Assembly: GCA_021741075.1 (NCBI GenBank)
Contig: JAIOYO010000011.1
Location: 1 to 64,000, forward strand
Source: Flavobacteriales bacterium
Lineage (GTDB): Bacteria; Bacteroidota; Bacteroidia; UBA10329
Reading direction: 5' to 3'
Length of the DNA stretch: 64,000 nucleotides
Shown: in pieces, positions 16,543-25,098 of the stretch
Layout of the letters: every line of letters starts with the position of its first letter
Numbering within the stretch: position 1 is the stretch's first letter
The notes under the pieces: generated by a model
The model's database searches: none
What the model was told of the DNA's origin: nothing
Seen by the model: only the letters and a program-made list of their open reading frames with translations
Position numbers and translations under genes: made by a program

Positions 16543-17187
16543 CTATGCTTTCCAAGTGGATGGCGATTTGCGCCATTCGTTCAATTGCTCCAAATCACTT
16601 TCAGACACATAGCCAGAAGCAGCAGCCAATTTCACCAATTCGGAATAATTGGAAAGGGTGAATATCCTGCAATCTGCTTGCTCGAAATTCCTATCAGCAT
16701 CTGCAAATCCGTAGGTAAAAATGGCCATCATCCCAAGCACAGTTGCAGATGTTTCGCGCAGCGCATCTACCGCTTTTAAGCTACTTCCTCCGGTAGAAAT
16801 CAAGTCTTCAATAACTACCACTTTGCTGTTTTCTGGCAAATAACCTTCAATTTGATTTCCGAGTCCGTGCTCTTTTGGCTTTGGACGGACGTAAATAAAT
16901 GGCAAATTCAATTCCTCAGCCACCATCAAACCAACGGCAATTGCGCCTGTAGCAACTCCTGCCACAACTTCCGCATCGGCAAATTTCTCTTTCACGCCTT
17001 GTGCTAAACCTTTTGCAATCACCTTTCGCACATCGGGATAGGAAAGCGTCTTCCTGTTATCGCAATAGATGGGAGATTTCCAGCCAGAAGCCCAGGTAAA
17101 TGGCTCGTTCGGTTGAAGTTTTACTGCCTTAATCTTTAGCAGTTCATTGGCTACTTTAGCGGCCAATTCCGAGTTCAAAATGTCCAT
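16543..17187 (-). CDS. pyrE: Orotate phosphoribosyltransferase
   Basis: Transfers phosphoribose from PRPP to orotate, making OMP in pyrimidine synthesis. 214 aa, normal length. Visible features are the family start region PFTWASGWKSPIYCDNR, the VRPKPKEHG loop and the PRPP-binding motif VVVIEDLISTGGSS. Its ATG (17187-17185) overlaps the ATG of the divergent Nudix gene (17186-17188) within a single CATG. The -7 box is 4 nt upstream of the ATG, inside the Nudix coding sequence, so a leaderless mRNA is expected. Confidence 0.95.
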   Translation of the reverse strand: MDILNSELAAKVANELLKIKAVKLQPNEPFTWASGWKSPIYCDNRKTLSYPDVRKVIAKGLAQGVKEKFADAEVVAGVATGAIAVGLMVAEELNLPFIYVRPKPKEHGLGNQIEGYLPENSKVVVIEDLISTGGSSLKAVDALRETSATVLGMMAIFTYGFADADRNFEQADCRIFTLSNYSELVKLAAASGYVSESDLEQLNEWRKSPSTWKA

Positions 17188-17794
17188 GCCGCAAAGCTAC
17201 AAAGTTTTCATAGGAAGCTCTTTCATCCTGTTTGGGAACGAAGCAGAAAACGGGTTAGTTTTCAACAGAAAATTCACTGATCCAACAGCCGAAAAACTGC
17301 TAGAACTCATTCAAGAACTTGAGCTCGGAAACAGCCTGAGAATTTTGGTCGAGGGAAGCACGGCAGAGAATTGGGCAATCTTCAATTCTTACTTCAAAAC
17401 CATCGAAGCCGCAGGCGGATTGGTTCAGAACGAGAATGGAGAGTGGCTTTTTATTCATCGCAACGGCATGTGGGATTTGCCAAAAGGCAAGTTGGAAAAG
17501 GGTGAAAGTATTGGGGAATGTGCGGTGCGCGAGGTTGCTGAAGAATGCGGCATTGAAAAACCGATAATCGTCCGACCGCTTTCAACTACCTACCACTCAT
17601 ATAAATTAAAAGATCAACGAATATTGAAACCGACCTATTGGTTTCGAATGAAAAGTGCTGATACTTCTACACTCATTCCGCAAACGGACGAAGGTATTTC
17701 CGAAGTAAAATGGATTGCTACAAAGGAGGCAATTAAACTTGCAAAGGATAGTTTTGGGTCTATAAAGTTGGTCGTAGCCGAAGGCATTCATTAG
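17186..17794 (+). CDS. Nudix hydrolase, about 202 aa
   Basis: A Nudix-fold hydrolase with a complete Nudix box GKLEKGESIGECAVREVAEECG (written here as its pattern Gx5Ex7REVxEEx; it begins just after MWDLP). A roughly 60-residue N-terminal extension precedes the box. This family cleaves nucleoside diphosphates linked to other moieties; the substrate is unknown. Candidate starts are the ATG at 17186 (MPQSYKVF) or the ATG at 17180 (MSMPQ). I chose 17186 because the protein resembles relatives from YKVF onward. It is divergent from pyrE with overlapping start codons; no promoter box was identified, and any promoter must lie inside pyrE. Confidence 0.85.
   Translation: MPQSYKVFIGSSFILFGNEAENGLVFNRKFTDPTAEKLLELIQELELGNSLRILVEGSTAENWAIFNSYFKTIEAAGGLVQNENGEWLFIHRNGMWDLPKGKLEKGESIGECAVREVAEECGIEKPIIVRPLSTTYHSYKLKDQRILKPTYWFRMKSADTSTLIPQTDEGISEVKWIATKEAIKLAKDSFGSIKLVVAEGIH
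17192..17199 (-). promoter_or_regulatory. -7 box of pyrE, 4 nt from ATG, inside the Nudix gene
   Basis: The minus strand reads TAGCTTTG (perfect TAnnTTTG) followed by CGGC and the ATG. The box lies within the coding sequence of the divergent Nudix gene. Confidence 0.55.
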
Positions 17795-17798
17795 AAGC

Positions 17799-19217
17799 TT
17801 ACTTCCCTACCCCTTTCCGACCTTCGGATTTTAGCTTTTCGCTTAGCGACATGAGCTCGCCTTGTGCACCCTTTGATGGATCTTTGGCGGGTACGCTGTA
17901 AAACTTTCCTTTCGGATCGATGATGAAGAAAAGTGGCAGACTCTTGACATTGTAATCATCGATGAGGGAGCTGGAAATTTCCACTCCTCCGAACTCCCAA
18001 TTGATACTCAATCGCTTTTGAAGCGATTGCATTTCGATCTTTGAATTTCCTACACAAACCGTAACGAAGCGGATGTTTTTGAATTCCTCTTTGAGATTGG
18101 GAATGACGTGGGTTTCTCGCTGACAATAGCCATTCTTGGCATCCGTAAGTTCAAGAAAGACGTGGGTTCCTTCAAAATCGGAAAGATGCTTTTCAACTCC
18201 ATCTACCGTTTTGAAAACGATTTCGGGTGCTTGTTTTCCTTTTGCCAGTTTCTCATGCTTAGCCGCAATGTTTTTGGCTGCGTTGCCGAGGTATGCATTG
18301 GAAGAAAATCCTGCAATTTGCTTCAATGCACGGATTAAGTGTTCGTCTTCAAATTCGCGTTGACCAAAAAGGCCATCCATTCCTTCAACCAGCACCATTC
18401 GTCTCACTGATGATTCCTCTAAAAACGGTTCTTGCTCCAAGAGCATTTGTTCAAGGACCGCGAACGCCTCTTTTCCCGCCAAGACCCTTTTGCATTCTTC
18501 GTGCCTATTTACAACTGCCAGTTTGTGAACCGCTCCTTGATGGAATTGAAGCAGGAAATCTACATATGCTGGATTGTTGAACTGCGGTTTTACGTCATTT
18601 AGATACTTGGCAAAAAGTCGATCTCTATCACTCAAGAATGTCTGTTCTACCGCAGCAATAGAGTACTTGATGTACTCTTTTACAAAAGGTTCTGCTGCGC
18701 TGAATTGTTTAGAAATCTTCTTCTCAAATACTTCTAATCCTTTCGCAACAATGGCAGGACTTTTCCGATTGACCAAGGTTGGATACAATGCTTCCAAAAA
18801 TGCATCGAGCGAATCGTTGTACTGAATGACCTGCTCATTCATCTTAGCCGATTTACCACCCAAAATCTTTGGCGTGAAGAAATGTCGTTCGTAAAATGCT
18901 TCCGGTTTTTTGGGGTCTTTTGCTGGCGGAACGAAGGTCAATTCCAAGGTCTTGTCCCGTTCGATGAAGAAATCGGCACAGTTCTGACCTACCTGCAAGA
19001 ACGCGTATTGGGTTTCGTTTGTTACAGCTTTGAGTTCAAAACTACCGTCCGCATCGACAGTTTGCTTGGTAAGAATGCGCTCTTTTCCGCTTACGGGATC
19101 GTCATAAACGCGAAGCTGAATTTCCTTACCAATGGCCAAGGGTGCCACACCACGAATAGTTGCATACTGCCCACTCGAAACAAGCGGCATCAAGCACAAA
19201 AGCCAAAGAATTCTCAT
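17799..19217 (-). CDS. Exported thioredoxin-fold protein with degenerate active site, 472 aa
   Basis: Signal peptide (about 1-16), an N-terminal beta domain (about 17-110) like those preceding Bacteroidota redoxins, a helical middle, and a C-terminal AhpC/TSA-thioredoxin-like domain (from KGKQAPEIVFKTVDG near 330). The usual CxxC is replaced by YCQRE, with one Cys only, so disulfide reduction by the standard mechanism is doubtful. The cis-Pro loop (SLPLFFIID) is kept. The start ATG shares one base with the coaD stop (TAATG), so it is translationally coupled to coaD. Confidence 0.8.
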   Translation of the reverse strand: MRILWLLCLMPLVSSGQYATIRGVAPLAIGKEIQLRVYDDPVSGKERILTKQTVDADGSFELKAVTNETQYAFLQVGQNCADFFIERDKTLELTFVPPAKDPKKPEAFYERHFFTPKILGGKSAKMNEQVIQYNDSLDAFLEALYPTLVNRKSPAIVAKGLEVFEKKISKQFSAAEPFVKEYIKYSIAAVEQTFLSDRDRLFAKYLNDVKPQFNNPAYVDFLLQFHQGAVHKLAVVNRHEECKRVLAGKEAFAVLEQMLLEQEPFLEESSVRRMVLVEGMDGLFGQREFEDEHLIRALKQIAGFSSNAYLGNAAKNIAAKHEKLAKGKQAPEIVFKTVDGVEKHLSDFEGTHVFLELTDAKNGYCQRETHVIPNLKEEFKNIRFVTVCVGNSKIEMQSLQKRLSINWEFGGVEISSSLIDDYNVKSLPLFFIIDPKGKFYSVPAKDPSKGAQGELMSLSEKLKSEGRKGVGK

Positions 19218-19681
19218 TATTTGCTCAGATCAAGTCCTCCGGGAACGAAACGCTGGGCGTCTCCTCCATTGATAAGTATATCACGGACAATCGTTGAATT
19301 TATTGCAGAATACTCTTGAAGCGAGAGCAGAAATACGGTATCCAATTCGGGATAAAGAGTTTGATTAATGTGTGCAATGCTTCGTTCAAACTCAAAATCG
19401 GCTGAAGTTCTCAAGCCACGCAAAAGGTAATTGGCACCGACTTCTTTGCAGTAGTTCACGGTCATTCCAAGGTAGGTTTCCACCTTCACTTTAGGTTCAT
19501 TTCTGAAGGTGAAACGGATCATTTCCAAGCGCTTTTCCAAGCTGAAATAATAATTCTTGCTGGAGTTTGTTCCAATGGCAACGATGATTTCATCGAACAA
19601 GGGAACGGCACGATGAATGATGTCTTCGTGTCCTTTAGTGATTGGATCGAACGACCCTGGGAAAACTGCAATTCGTTTCAT
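19217..19681 (-). CDS. coaD: Phosphopantetheine adenylyltransferase
   Basis: Adenylylates 4'-phosphopantetheine to dephospho-CoA, the penultimate step of CoA synthesis. 154 aa, normal for the family. Visible features are the nucleotidyltransferase motif FPGSFDPITKGH (T15xGH18), LLRGLRTSADFEFE and the ISSTIVR-like stretch INSTIVRD. Its start is immediately adjacent to the stop of the upstream dehydrogenase gene, and its stop overlaps the redoxin start by 1 nt, giving a three-gene operon. Confidence 0.96.
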   Translation of the reverse strand: MKRIAVFPGSFDPITKGHEDIIHRAVPLFDEIIVAIGTNSSKNYYFSLEKRLEMIRFTFRNEPKVKVETYLGMTVNYCKEVGANYLLRGLRTSADFEFERSIAHINQTLYPELDTVFLLSLQEYSAINSTIVRDILINGGDAQRFVPGGLDLSK

Positions 19682-21034
19682 TTACGTGTCAAATTCTTCT
19701 ACCGGATAGGTTTTCTCCGTGAAAGATATGCCATTCTTGGTCAATTCTTTTAGTACTGGTAAGTATATGTCGGGGGAAAGCGGCAGACAAACCCCTCGTT
19801 CCTTAATCTTTCCTTCCAAAACCATTTGCGTGGCAATTGCCAATGGAAGTCCTACCGTTTTGGCCATGGCCGTATTGTGCTGGTCATCGCCCTTCACCAT
19901 CATTGAACTTTCGGTCACAAACTTCTTACCGTCTTTCAGAAACCCGATTTTGTGCCACATCACAATCATGTCTTTGTCGTTTGGTTTCATGGCCCATTTC
20001 TGTTCCAGAATGTGCTGAAGTATTTGGGCTGGTGTGGCGTTTTTCAATCCGATTACCTTTTTATCAAACAAGCCGAGCCACGTGAGTTTTTCCATCAAAC
20101 GGTCGTCCTGATCGAGTTTAAGCATGGCGCGCACCTTCAACTCCACACTATCTCGCAAACTGAACGGCAAAAAAGAATTGATAAAATCGCGGTTGGTCAT
20201 CGTTTCTGAGCCTTCCATAATGTAGCTGTCATCGGTCATTCCGAGCTGAACAAACGTGTCCCACCAGCGACTGAAACCAGGTCTGCGCAGTGTACCGCGA
20301 TAAAGCGTTTTTACATTTTGAAGATTGTAAACCTCACGGTAAGAAAGGCTGTCGCGATTGGCATAACCCTCAAACTCGCCCAAATCTTCAATCATGATGT
20401 ATTCCGTTCTGCGGAAAACGCGGTTGTAGGGAATGTATTTGTACTTGCCATTGTGGATGAATTTTACCGCACCGCCTTGAGAGGCCAGCACGACATTCCG
20501 TGGGTTCCACGTGAACTTGTAATGCCAAGGATTGTCGTCACTTTCAGGAGCAACTAAACCGCCCGTAAAGCTTTCGAAATGCTGAATATCGCCACCATCC
20601 GCACGAATTTCATCAATAAGTTTCATGGCCGATAAATGGTCGATACCTGGATCAAGACCAATTTCGTTCAGAAATATCAAACCTTTCTCATTCGCAGCAC
20701 CATCAAGCGCTTTCATCTCTTTCGAAATATAAGATGCAGTGGTCATGTGCTTTCCCTGCGCCAAGCAATCCTTTGCCACTTCAATGTGCATGCTTGCCGG
20801 AAGCATACTAATTACAATATCTGCTTTTGAAATCTCCTCCGCGCGTTGCGTAGCATTGAACACATCAAATGCAATTGCACGGCTTCGTGGATGACCGTTT
20901 AGTTTGCGTTCTGCCAGCGAAACATCCAACTCCCCAACCGAAATGTGCCAATCGAAACGCTCGGCATTCTCCAACAAATAAGCGATCAGCGTGGTAGCTG
21001 AGCGTCCTGCTCCTATTACAAAAATGTTTTTCAT
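19682..21034 (-). CDS. Saccharopine dehydrogenase-like oxidoreductase, 450 aa
   Basis: The N-terminal Rossmann fold begins directly at the start (MKNIFVIGAGRSATTLIAYL) and is followed by the catalytic domain typical of the LYS9/saccharopine-dehydrogenase family (NEIGLDPGIDHLSAMK; later FESFTGGLVAPE). In Bacteroidota such enzymes are usually annotated as saccharopine dehydrogenase; since a DapA/DapD route is present in this genome, the role may be lysine catabolism or another imino-acid reaction. I chose the ATG at 21034 over a longer in-frame opening at 21112 because the Rossmann motif starts there and a perfect -7 box lies 6 nt upstream. Confidence 0.85.
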   Translation of the reverse strand: MKNIFVIGAGRSATTLIAYLLENAERFDWHISVGELDVSLAERKLNGHPRSRAIAFDVFNATQRAEEISKADIVISMLPASMHIEVAKDCLAQGKHMTTASYISKEMKALDGAANEKGLIFLNEIGLDPGIDHLSAMKLIDEIRADGGDIQHFESFTGGLVAPESDDNPWHYKFTWNPRNVVLASQGGAVKFIHNGKYKYIPYNRVFRRTEYIMIEDLGEFEGYANRDSLSYREVYNLQNVKTLYRGTLRRPGFSRWWDTFVQLGMTDDSYIMEGSETMTNRDFINSFLPFSLRDSVELKVRAMLKLDQDDRLMEKLTWLGLFDKKVIGLKNATPAQILQHILEQKWAMKPNDKDMIVMWHKIGFLKDGKKFVTESSMMVKGDDQHNTAMAKTVGLPLAIATQMVLEGKIKERGVCLPLSPDIYLPVLKELTKNGISFTEKTYPVEEFDT

Positions 21035-21040
21035 CGAGGG

Positions 21041-21048
21041 CAAACTTA
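21041..21048 (-). promoter_or_regulatory. -7 box of the saccharopine dehydrogenase-like operon
   Basis: The minus strand reads TAAGTTTG, a perfect TAnnTTTG, 6 nt from the ATG at 21034. It fixes the start choice and predicts a near-leaderless mRNA for the dehydrogenase-coaD-redoxin operon. Confidence 0.5.
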
Positions 21049-21072
21049 GTATTAAGCGAAGAGTGAAGAGCG

Positions 21073-21140
21073 ACCAGCGACCAGAATTTATGCGCTTTTG
21101 TCGCTGCCGCATTACTGGTGACTATTCGCTGGTCGCTGGT
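21073..21140. repeat. Long-spaced inverted repeat in the divergent intergenic region
   Basis: A 12-bp perfect inverted repeat: ACCAGCGACCAG at 21073-21084 with CTGGTCGCTGGT at 21129-21140. Each arm is itself a partial tandem of a 7-nt CGACCAG unit. It lies between the divergent dehydrogenase and DUF423 genes. Confidence 0.6.
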
Positions 21141-21155
21141 TACTATTTTAGCGCC

Positions 21156-21539
21156 ATGCGAAATTGGATTATCTTCATTGCAATTCTCGGAGCTTTCACC
21201 GTCATTTTAGGAGCGATTGGCGCGCACACGTTGAGGAACACGCTTTCAGACGTTCAACTGAACAGTTTCGCCACGGGCGTTCGGTATCAGATGTGGCACA
21301 TTTTCGCCATTGCGGGATGTGTGTTGCTTTCTAAACAGTTTAACGTGAATTTGAATGTTTCGCTTTGGCTGTTTGCTTTTGGAATGTTATTCTTTTCTGG
21401 TTCAATCTACATGCTTTCAACCATTCCAGTTCATGGAATGGAAGGCGTGAAAGCCATTGGTTTGGCTACGCCAATTGGCGGATTGATTTTGGTTGCCGCG
21501 TGGTTGAGTGTGGCGGTGCAGTTTATACGAAAGAAGTAG
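21156..21539 (+). CDS. DUF423 family small membrane protein, 127 aa
   Basis: Four hydrophobic helices with the family-typical GAFTVILGAIGAHTLR in the first helix region, YQMWHIFAI in the second, and a GLATPIGGLILVAAW C-terminal helix. DUF423 proteins are widespread inner-membrane proteins of unknown function. The start at 21156 is chosen because the protein begins MRNWIIFIAILGAF, as relatives do; an upstream extension in the same frame has no membrane character. A TATTTTAG sequence 4 nt before the ATG is one mismatch from the -7 consensus. Confidence 0.85.
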   Translation: MRNWIIFIAILGAFTVILGAIGAHTLRNTLSDVQLNSFATGVRYQMWHIFAIAGCVLLSKQFNVNLNVSLWLFAFGMLFFSGSIYMLSTIPVHGMEGVKAIGLATPIGGLILVAAWLSVAVQFIRKK

Positions 21540-21570
21540 TTACTTTTTTAAATCCCCCGCCTCGTACCTT

Positions 21571-21590
21571 GCCCCCATTTGAAGGGGGAA
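21571..21590. terminator. Weak G/C hairpin between convergent genes
   Basis: CCCCC (21572-21576) pairs with GGGGG (21584-21588) across a 7-nt loop, between the DUF423 gene and the convergent ThDP-enzyme gene. There is no strong T-run, so termination is only possible. The rest of this 112-nt gap shows nothing else. Confidence 0.35.
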
Positions 21591-21651
21591 TAGCAATCTA
21601 GTGGCATTCCGAAGCCATTAGCTCTTGTCTCTTTTTTTCTTGTCTCTTACC

Positions 21652-23319
21652 CTACGGAGCCAACTTATTCTTCAACGCCTTAGCAATGGAACTCGGAATT
21701 TTATCCAGCGAATTGAGCAAATAAGGTAATGCTTTCAACTTAAAACCTTCGTATTCGCTTGGCACAACCGCGTCAATCAAATGCGGGCCGGGTTCTCTGA
21801 ATGCATTCTCTAACGCTCGGTTGAATTCTTCGGCTGTTCTCACTCTTTCGGCAGGCATTCCCATTCCTTTGGCAATGGATACGAAGTCAATTCCGGGTTC
21901 AGAAATATCCAATTGCGCCAATGCCTTCGGACCAGCCTTCTCCGCTCCCACTCTTTCTAATTCTATATTGAGAATGGCGTAAGAACCGTTGTTCATCACC
22001 ACGGTTGTCACATCCAATTTCTCGGCAACAATTGTCCACAAAGATTGAATAGTGTACATGGAAGAGCCATCGCCCACAAGGGCCAAAACGGGTCGATTTC
22101 TACCTGCGATAGCAGCGCCAATTGCCACAGGCAAGCCTTGCCCAATAGCACCTCCTGTAAGTGTTAGCAAATCATGTTTTGGAGCACCCGCAGTATGGAA
22201 TGGAATTTTCAATCCTGAGGTTTGTGACTCATCTGATATGATGGCGTTATCTGGAAGCAATGCGCCAACCGCTTGCGCAATTTTCTCTGCATTCAGTTTA
22301 CCCTGAGCAAGATTTGGCCGTTTGGCTTCCTGCAATTTGGGCGCGGTGTCTTTGGCTCCAACTGCATCAACCAAAGCATTCAAACTCTTGAGCGCATCCT
22401 GTTCTTTCGTCAGCAAATCGTGGAGTTGGCAATCATCAGGAACCAAGTAGCTTTTCTTGCCCGGATAGGCGAAAAACGAAACAGGCGCTTTGGCATCAAT
22501 CAAAATTAAGTGGTCGTAACCACTCAGTTGAACCGAAGCCATTTCGGCCAAATAGGCGATGCGTTCTACGTTTGGTAGGCCAGCTCCTCGCTGCAAACGC
22601 GTTGGAAATACCTCTGTGAAAAGTTTGGCTCCTGTCTTTTCCGAAATCTTAGAAGCAGCCTTCAAACCCTCTTCCAAAATCACCCTTCTACCTAAAAGAA
22701 TGGCGGTTTTCTTGCCTGCAGATTTCAGAACATCGGCAATCTTATTTACAGTTTCATCCGAAGCTGGTTTTGGTTCAGGTTGCGAGAAATCCGTTACCGC
22801 CTCACCGCCCTCTCCCCACGAAACATCGGCAGGAAGAATGAGGGTTGAAATCTGATTTGGTTGACTTGCGGCAACTTTGATGGCTTCAGCTGTATCTGCG
22901 CCAATCTTGCTGGTTTCCTGCGTGGTTCGAACCCAAGTGGAGCAATTGCGTGCAACGGTTTCAATGTCTGACTGAAGCTGTGCATCGTACTGAGTATGGT
23001 ATGTGGCATGGTCTCCAACGATGTTAATCATTGGTACGCGTGCTTTACGTGCATTGTGCAAATTAGCGAGACCGTTTCCGAGGCCGCAGCCCAAGTGCAA
23101 AAGCGTTGCAGCAGGCTTTTCAGCAATACGAGCATAACCATCCGCAGCGCCTGTTGCTACACCTTCAAACAAAGTCAAAACGGCCTTCATTTCAGAATTA
23201 TCCAAGGCCGCAACGAAATGCATTTCTGAAGTTCCAGGATTGGTAAAACAGGTATCGATTCCCGCGTTGGTTAGTGTATCTATCAACGCTTTTGCGCCAT
23301 TCGTTTTTGTCTTGCTCAT
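21652..23319 (-). CDS. ThDP-dependent enzyme, acetolactate-synthase-like, 555 aa
   Basis: A three-domain thiamine diphosphate enzyme. Visible features are the cofactor-activating Glu52 in LFEGVATGAADGYARI, the GLGNGLANLHNARKARVP stretch, and the C-terminal ThDP/Mg motif beginning GDGSSMYTIQSLW and ending NNGSYAIL. It resembles a stand-alone acetolactate-synthase-like group (also annotated as IlvB-like or benzoylformate-decarboxylase-like) rather than the anabolic IlvB, and no small regulatory subunit is nearby. The reaction is therefore a 2-oxoacid decarboxylation or carboligation of unknown substrate. A -7 box lies 41 nt upstream. Confidence 0.85.
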   Translation of the reverse strand: MSKTKTNGAKALIDTLTNAGIDTCFTNPGTSEMHFVAALDNSEMKAVLTLFEGVATGAADGYARIAEKPAATLLHLGCGLGNGLANLHNARKARVPMINIVGDHATYHTQYDAQLQSDIETVARNCSTWVRTTQETSKIGADTAEAIKVAASQPNQISTLILPADVSWGEGGEAVTDFSQPEPKPASDETVNKIADVLKSAGKKTAILLGRRVILEEGLKAASKISEKTGAKLFTEVFPTRLQRGAGLPNVERIAYLAEMASVQLSGYDHLILIDAKAPVSFFAYPGKKSYLVPDDCQLHDLLTKEQDALKSLNALVDAVGAKDTAPKLQEAKRPNLAQGKLNAEKIAQAVGALLPDNAIISDESQTSGLKIPFHTAGAPKHDLLTLTGGAIGQGLPVAIGAAIAGRNRPVLALVGDGSSMYTIQSLWTIVAEKLDVTTVVMNNGSYAILNIELERVGAEKAGPKALAQLDISEPGIDFVSIAKGMGMPAERVRTAEEFNRALENAFREPGPHLIDAVVPSEYEGFKLKALPYLLNSLDKIPSSIAKALKNKLAP

Positions 23320-23360
23320 GTTTTCTGTAATTACCCGCTGAAAATCAGTTCGATTTTAGG

Positions 23361-23368
23361 CAAAAATA
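23361..23368 (-). promoter_or_regulatory. -7 box of the ThDP-enzyme gene
   Basis: The minus strand reads TATTTTTG (matches TAnnTTTG), about 41 nt before the ATG at 23319, predicting a leader of about 37 nt. Confidence 0.4.
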
Positions 23369-23430
23369 ACCCAAACGAGCTACCAGCTTAAAGGATAGTT
23401 GACATTACCGATTGAAATCAACAAGACCAT

Positions 23431-23438
23431 TACATTCG
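23431..23438 (+). promoter_or_regulatory. Probable -7 box of the M32 carboxypeptidase gene
   Basis: TACATTCG (one mismatch to TAnnTTTG), 45 nt before the ATG at 23484. Confidence 0.35.
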
Positions 23439-23483
23439 CGGCACATTGACTAATTAGCTCATTATCAAATTATCAAATCAGTT

Positions 23484-24974
23484 ATGGACAAATACACGCA
23501 ATACACCGAAGCACTTTCTGAAATCTCCGATATCACGCACGCCACTGCCCTACTTCATTGGGATTTGGAAACTTATATGCCGCAGAAAAGCCACGCACGG
23601 AGAGCGCAACAGATTGGAACACTTTCCAAATTGGCGCACATAAAAAGTACGGATCCAGAACTGAAAAAGTTGGTGGATGAATTGGCTGCAAATCTTCCTA
23701 CTGATGCAAAACAAGCTTCGAATATCAAGCACACCGCGCGGGATTTGAAGCGAAAAACCTTGTTTGATTCCAAGTTTGTGGAAGACATGAGCCGTGCTAC
23801 GAGCGAGGCCTTTTTTCATTGGCAAGAGGCAAAAAAGAAGAATGATTTTTCGCTGTATGCGCCATTCTTGCAAAAGGTGATTGACCTTAAGCGAAAAGAA
23901 GCTGAGATTGTAGGCTATGAAGGTCATCCGTATGATGCGCTTTGCGATGAGTTTGAGCCAAACTGCACCGTTGCTCAATTGGATGTGCTTTTTGAAGGCG
24001 TAAAGAAGGATTTGAAGCCGTTGCTGGATGCCATCAAAGCCAAGCCACAGGTGAACGACAGCTTTATGGATCAGTATTTTAACCACGATAAGCAGTGGGA
24101 TTTTGGCATTGAGGTATTGAAGGATATGGGTTATGATTTTGAAGGGGGACGACAGGACGTTTCGAGCCATCCGTTCACCATAAATTTTTCGGCAACAGAC
24201 GTAAGAGTAACTACAAGAGTTGCGGAAGATACCTTCAACGAAATGTTATGGAGTTGTATCCATGAAGGTGGTCATGCGTTGTACGAACAGGGTTTGCCCG
24301 ATAGCGAATATGGTTTGCCAAGTGGCGAAGCCGTTTCCTTGGGAATCCATGAAAGCCAAAGCCGATTGTGGGAAAATAACGTAGGTCGTTCGCTTGCTTT
24401 TTGGGAGTGGAAATTTGCGCGGTTGAAGGAGATTTTCCCAACTCAGTTTGACGGTGTTTTAGCTATGGATTTCTTCAAAGCGATGAATAAAGTCCAGTCA
24501 AGTTTAATTCGCGTAAATGCGGATGAGTTGACTTACCATTTCCACATTCTTATCCGATATGAGCTTGAAAAAAGCATCATGGAAGGCAAGTTGAATGCCG
24601 TTGACCTTCCATCGGCATGGAACGCCATGTACAAGGAATATTTGGGTGTTGAAGTTCCGATTGATAGCCAAGGTGTTTTGCAGGATATTCACTGGAGCCA
24701 CGGTTCTATCGGCTACTTCCCAACGTATTCTATTGGTAGTTTTTATGCAGCACAATTTCACGCTGCAGCAGAGAAAAAAATTGGAACTTTAGATCCTGCC
24801 AATCCCAAACTATACTTAGAAAATTTGTTGGCTTGGCTCAGAGAAAACATTCATCAGTACGGAAAACTTTACAGTTCCAAAGAACTGTGTGAACGAATTA
24901 GTGGCGAACCGTTGAACTCTCATTACTTTATGGATTACGCGAATAAGAAGTATTCAACAATTTACGGCCTCTGA
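23484..24974 (+). CDS. M32 family carboxypeptidase (Taq-type), 496 aa
   Basis: A zinc metallocarboxypeptidase of family M32, which trims C-terminal residues from peptides in the cytoplasm. The zinc motif HEGGH is at His260-Glu261-His264, followed by the family's third-ligand region (GIHESQSRLWENN). N-terminal WDLETYMPQ and C-terminal DIHWSHGSIGYFPTYSIGS are further family landmarks. The length (about 500 aa) is normal and there is no signal peptide. It stands alone and is co-oriented with pckA. Confidence 0.95.
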   Translation: MDKYTQYTEALSEISDITHATALLHWDLETYMPQKSHARRAQQIGTLSKLAHIKSTDPELKKLVDELAANLPTDAKQASNIKHTARDLKRKTLFDSKFVEDMSRATSEAFFHWQEAKKKNDFSLYAPFLQKVIDLKRKEAEIVGYEGHPYDALCDEFEPNCTVAQLDVLFEGVKKDLKPLLDAIKAKPQVNDSFMDQYFNHDKQWDFGIEVLKDMGYDFEGGRQDVSSHPFTINFSATDVRVTTRVAEDTFNEMLWSCIHEGGHALYEQGLPDSEYGLPSGEAVSLGIHESQSRLWENNVGRSLAFWEWKFARLKEIFPTQFDGVLAMDFFKAMNKVQSSLIRVNADELTYHFHILIRYELEKSIMEGKLNAVDLPSAWNAMYKEYLGVEVPIDSQGVLQDIHWSHGSIGYFPTYSIGSFYAAQFHAAAEKKIGTLDPANPKLYLENLLAWLRENIHQYGKLYSSKELCERISGEPLNSHYFMDYANKKYSTIYGL

Positions 24975-25057
24975 ATTTCTTTTGAACACATTGCGTAGCT
25001 TGTGTAAAACTGAGCCAAATCAGCCTCAAAACAAGTTCGTACTAAGCATTTTAGAAT

Positions 25058-25065
25058 TACCTTTG
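25058..25065 (+). promoter_or_regulatory. -7 box of pckA
   Basis: TACCTTTG, a perfect match to TAnnTTTG, 33 nt before the ATG at 25099. A possible -33 element (GTTCG) lies about 19-20 nt upstream of the box. Confidence 0.5.
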
Positions 25066-25098
25066 CACCTTTCTTTTTTAAAAACGAAAACACAATAA

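Noticed and set aside
21652..23319. Anabolic acetolactate synthase IlvB
   Set aside because: No small subunit or ilv genes nearby and the sequence resembles the stand-alone catabolic-type group; substrate left open.
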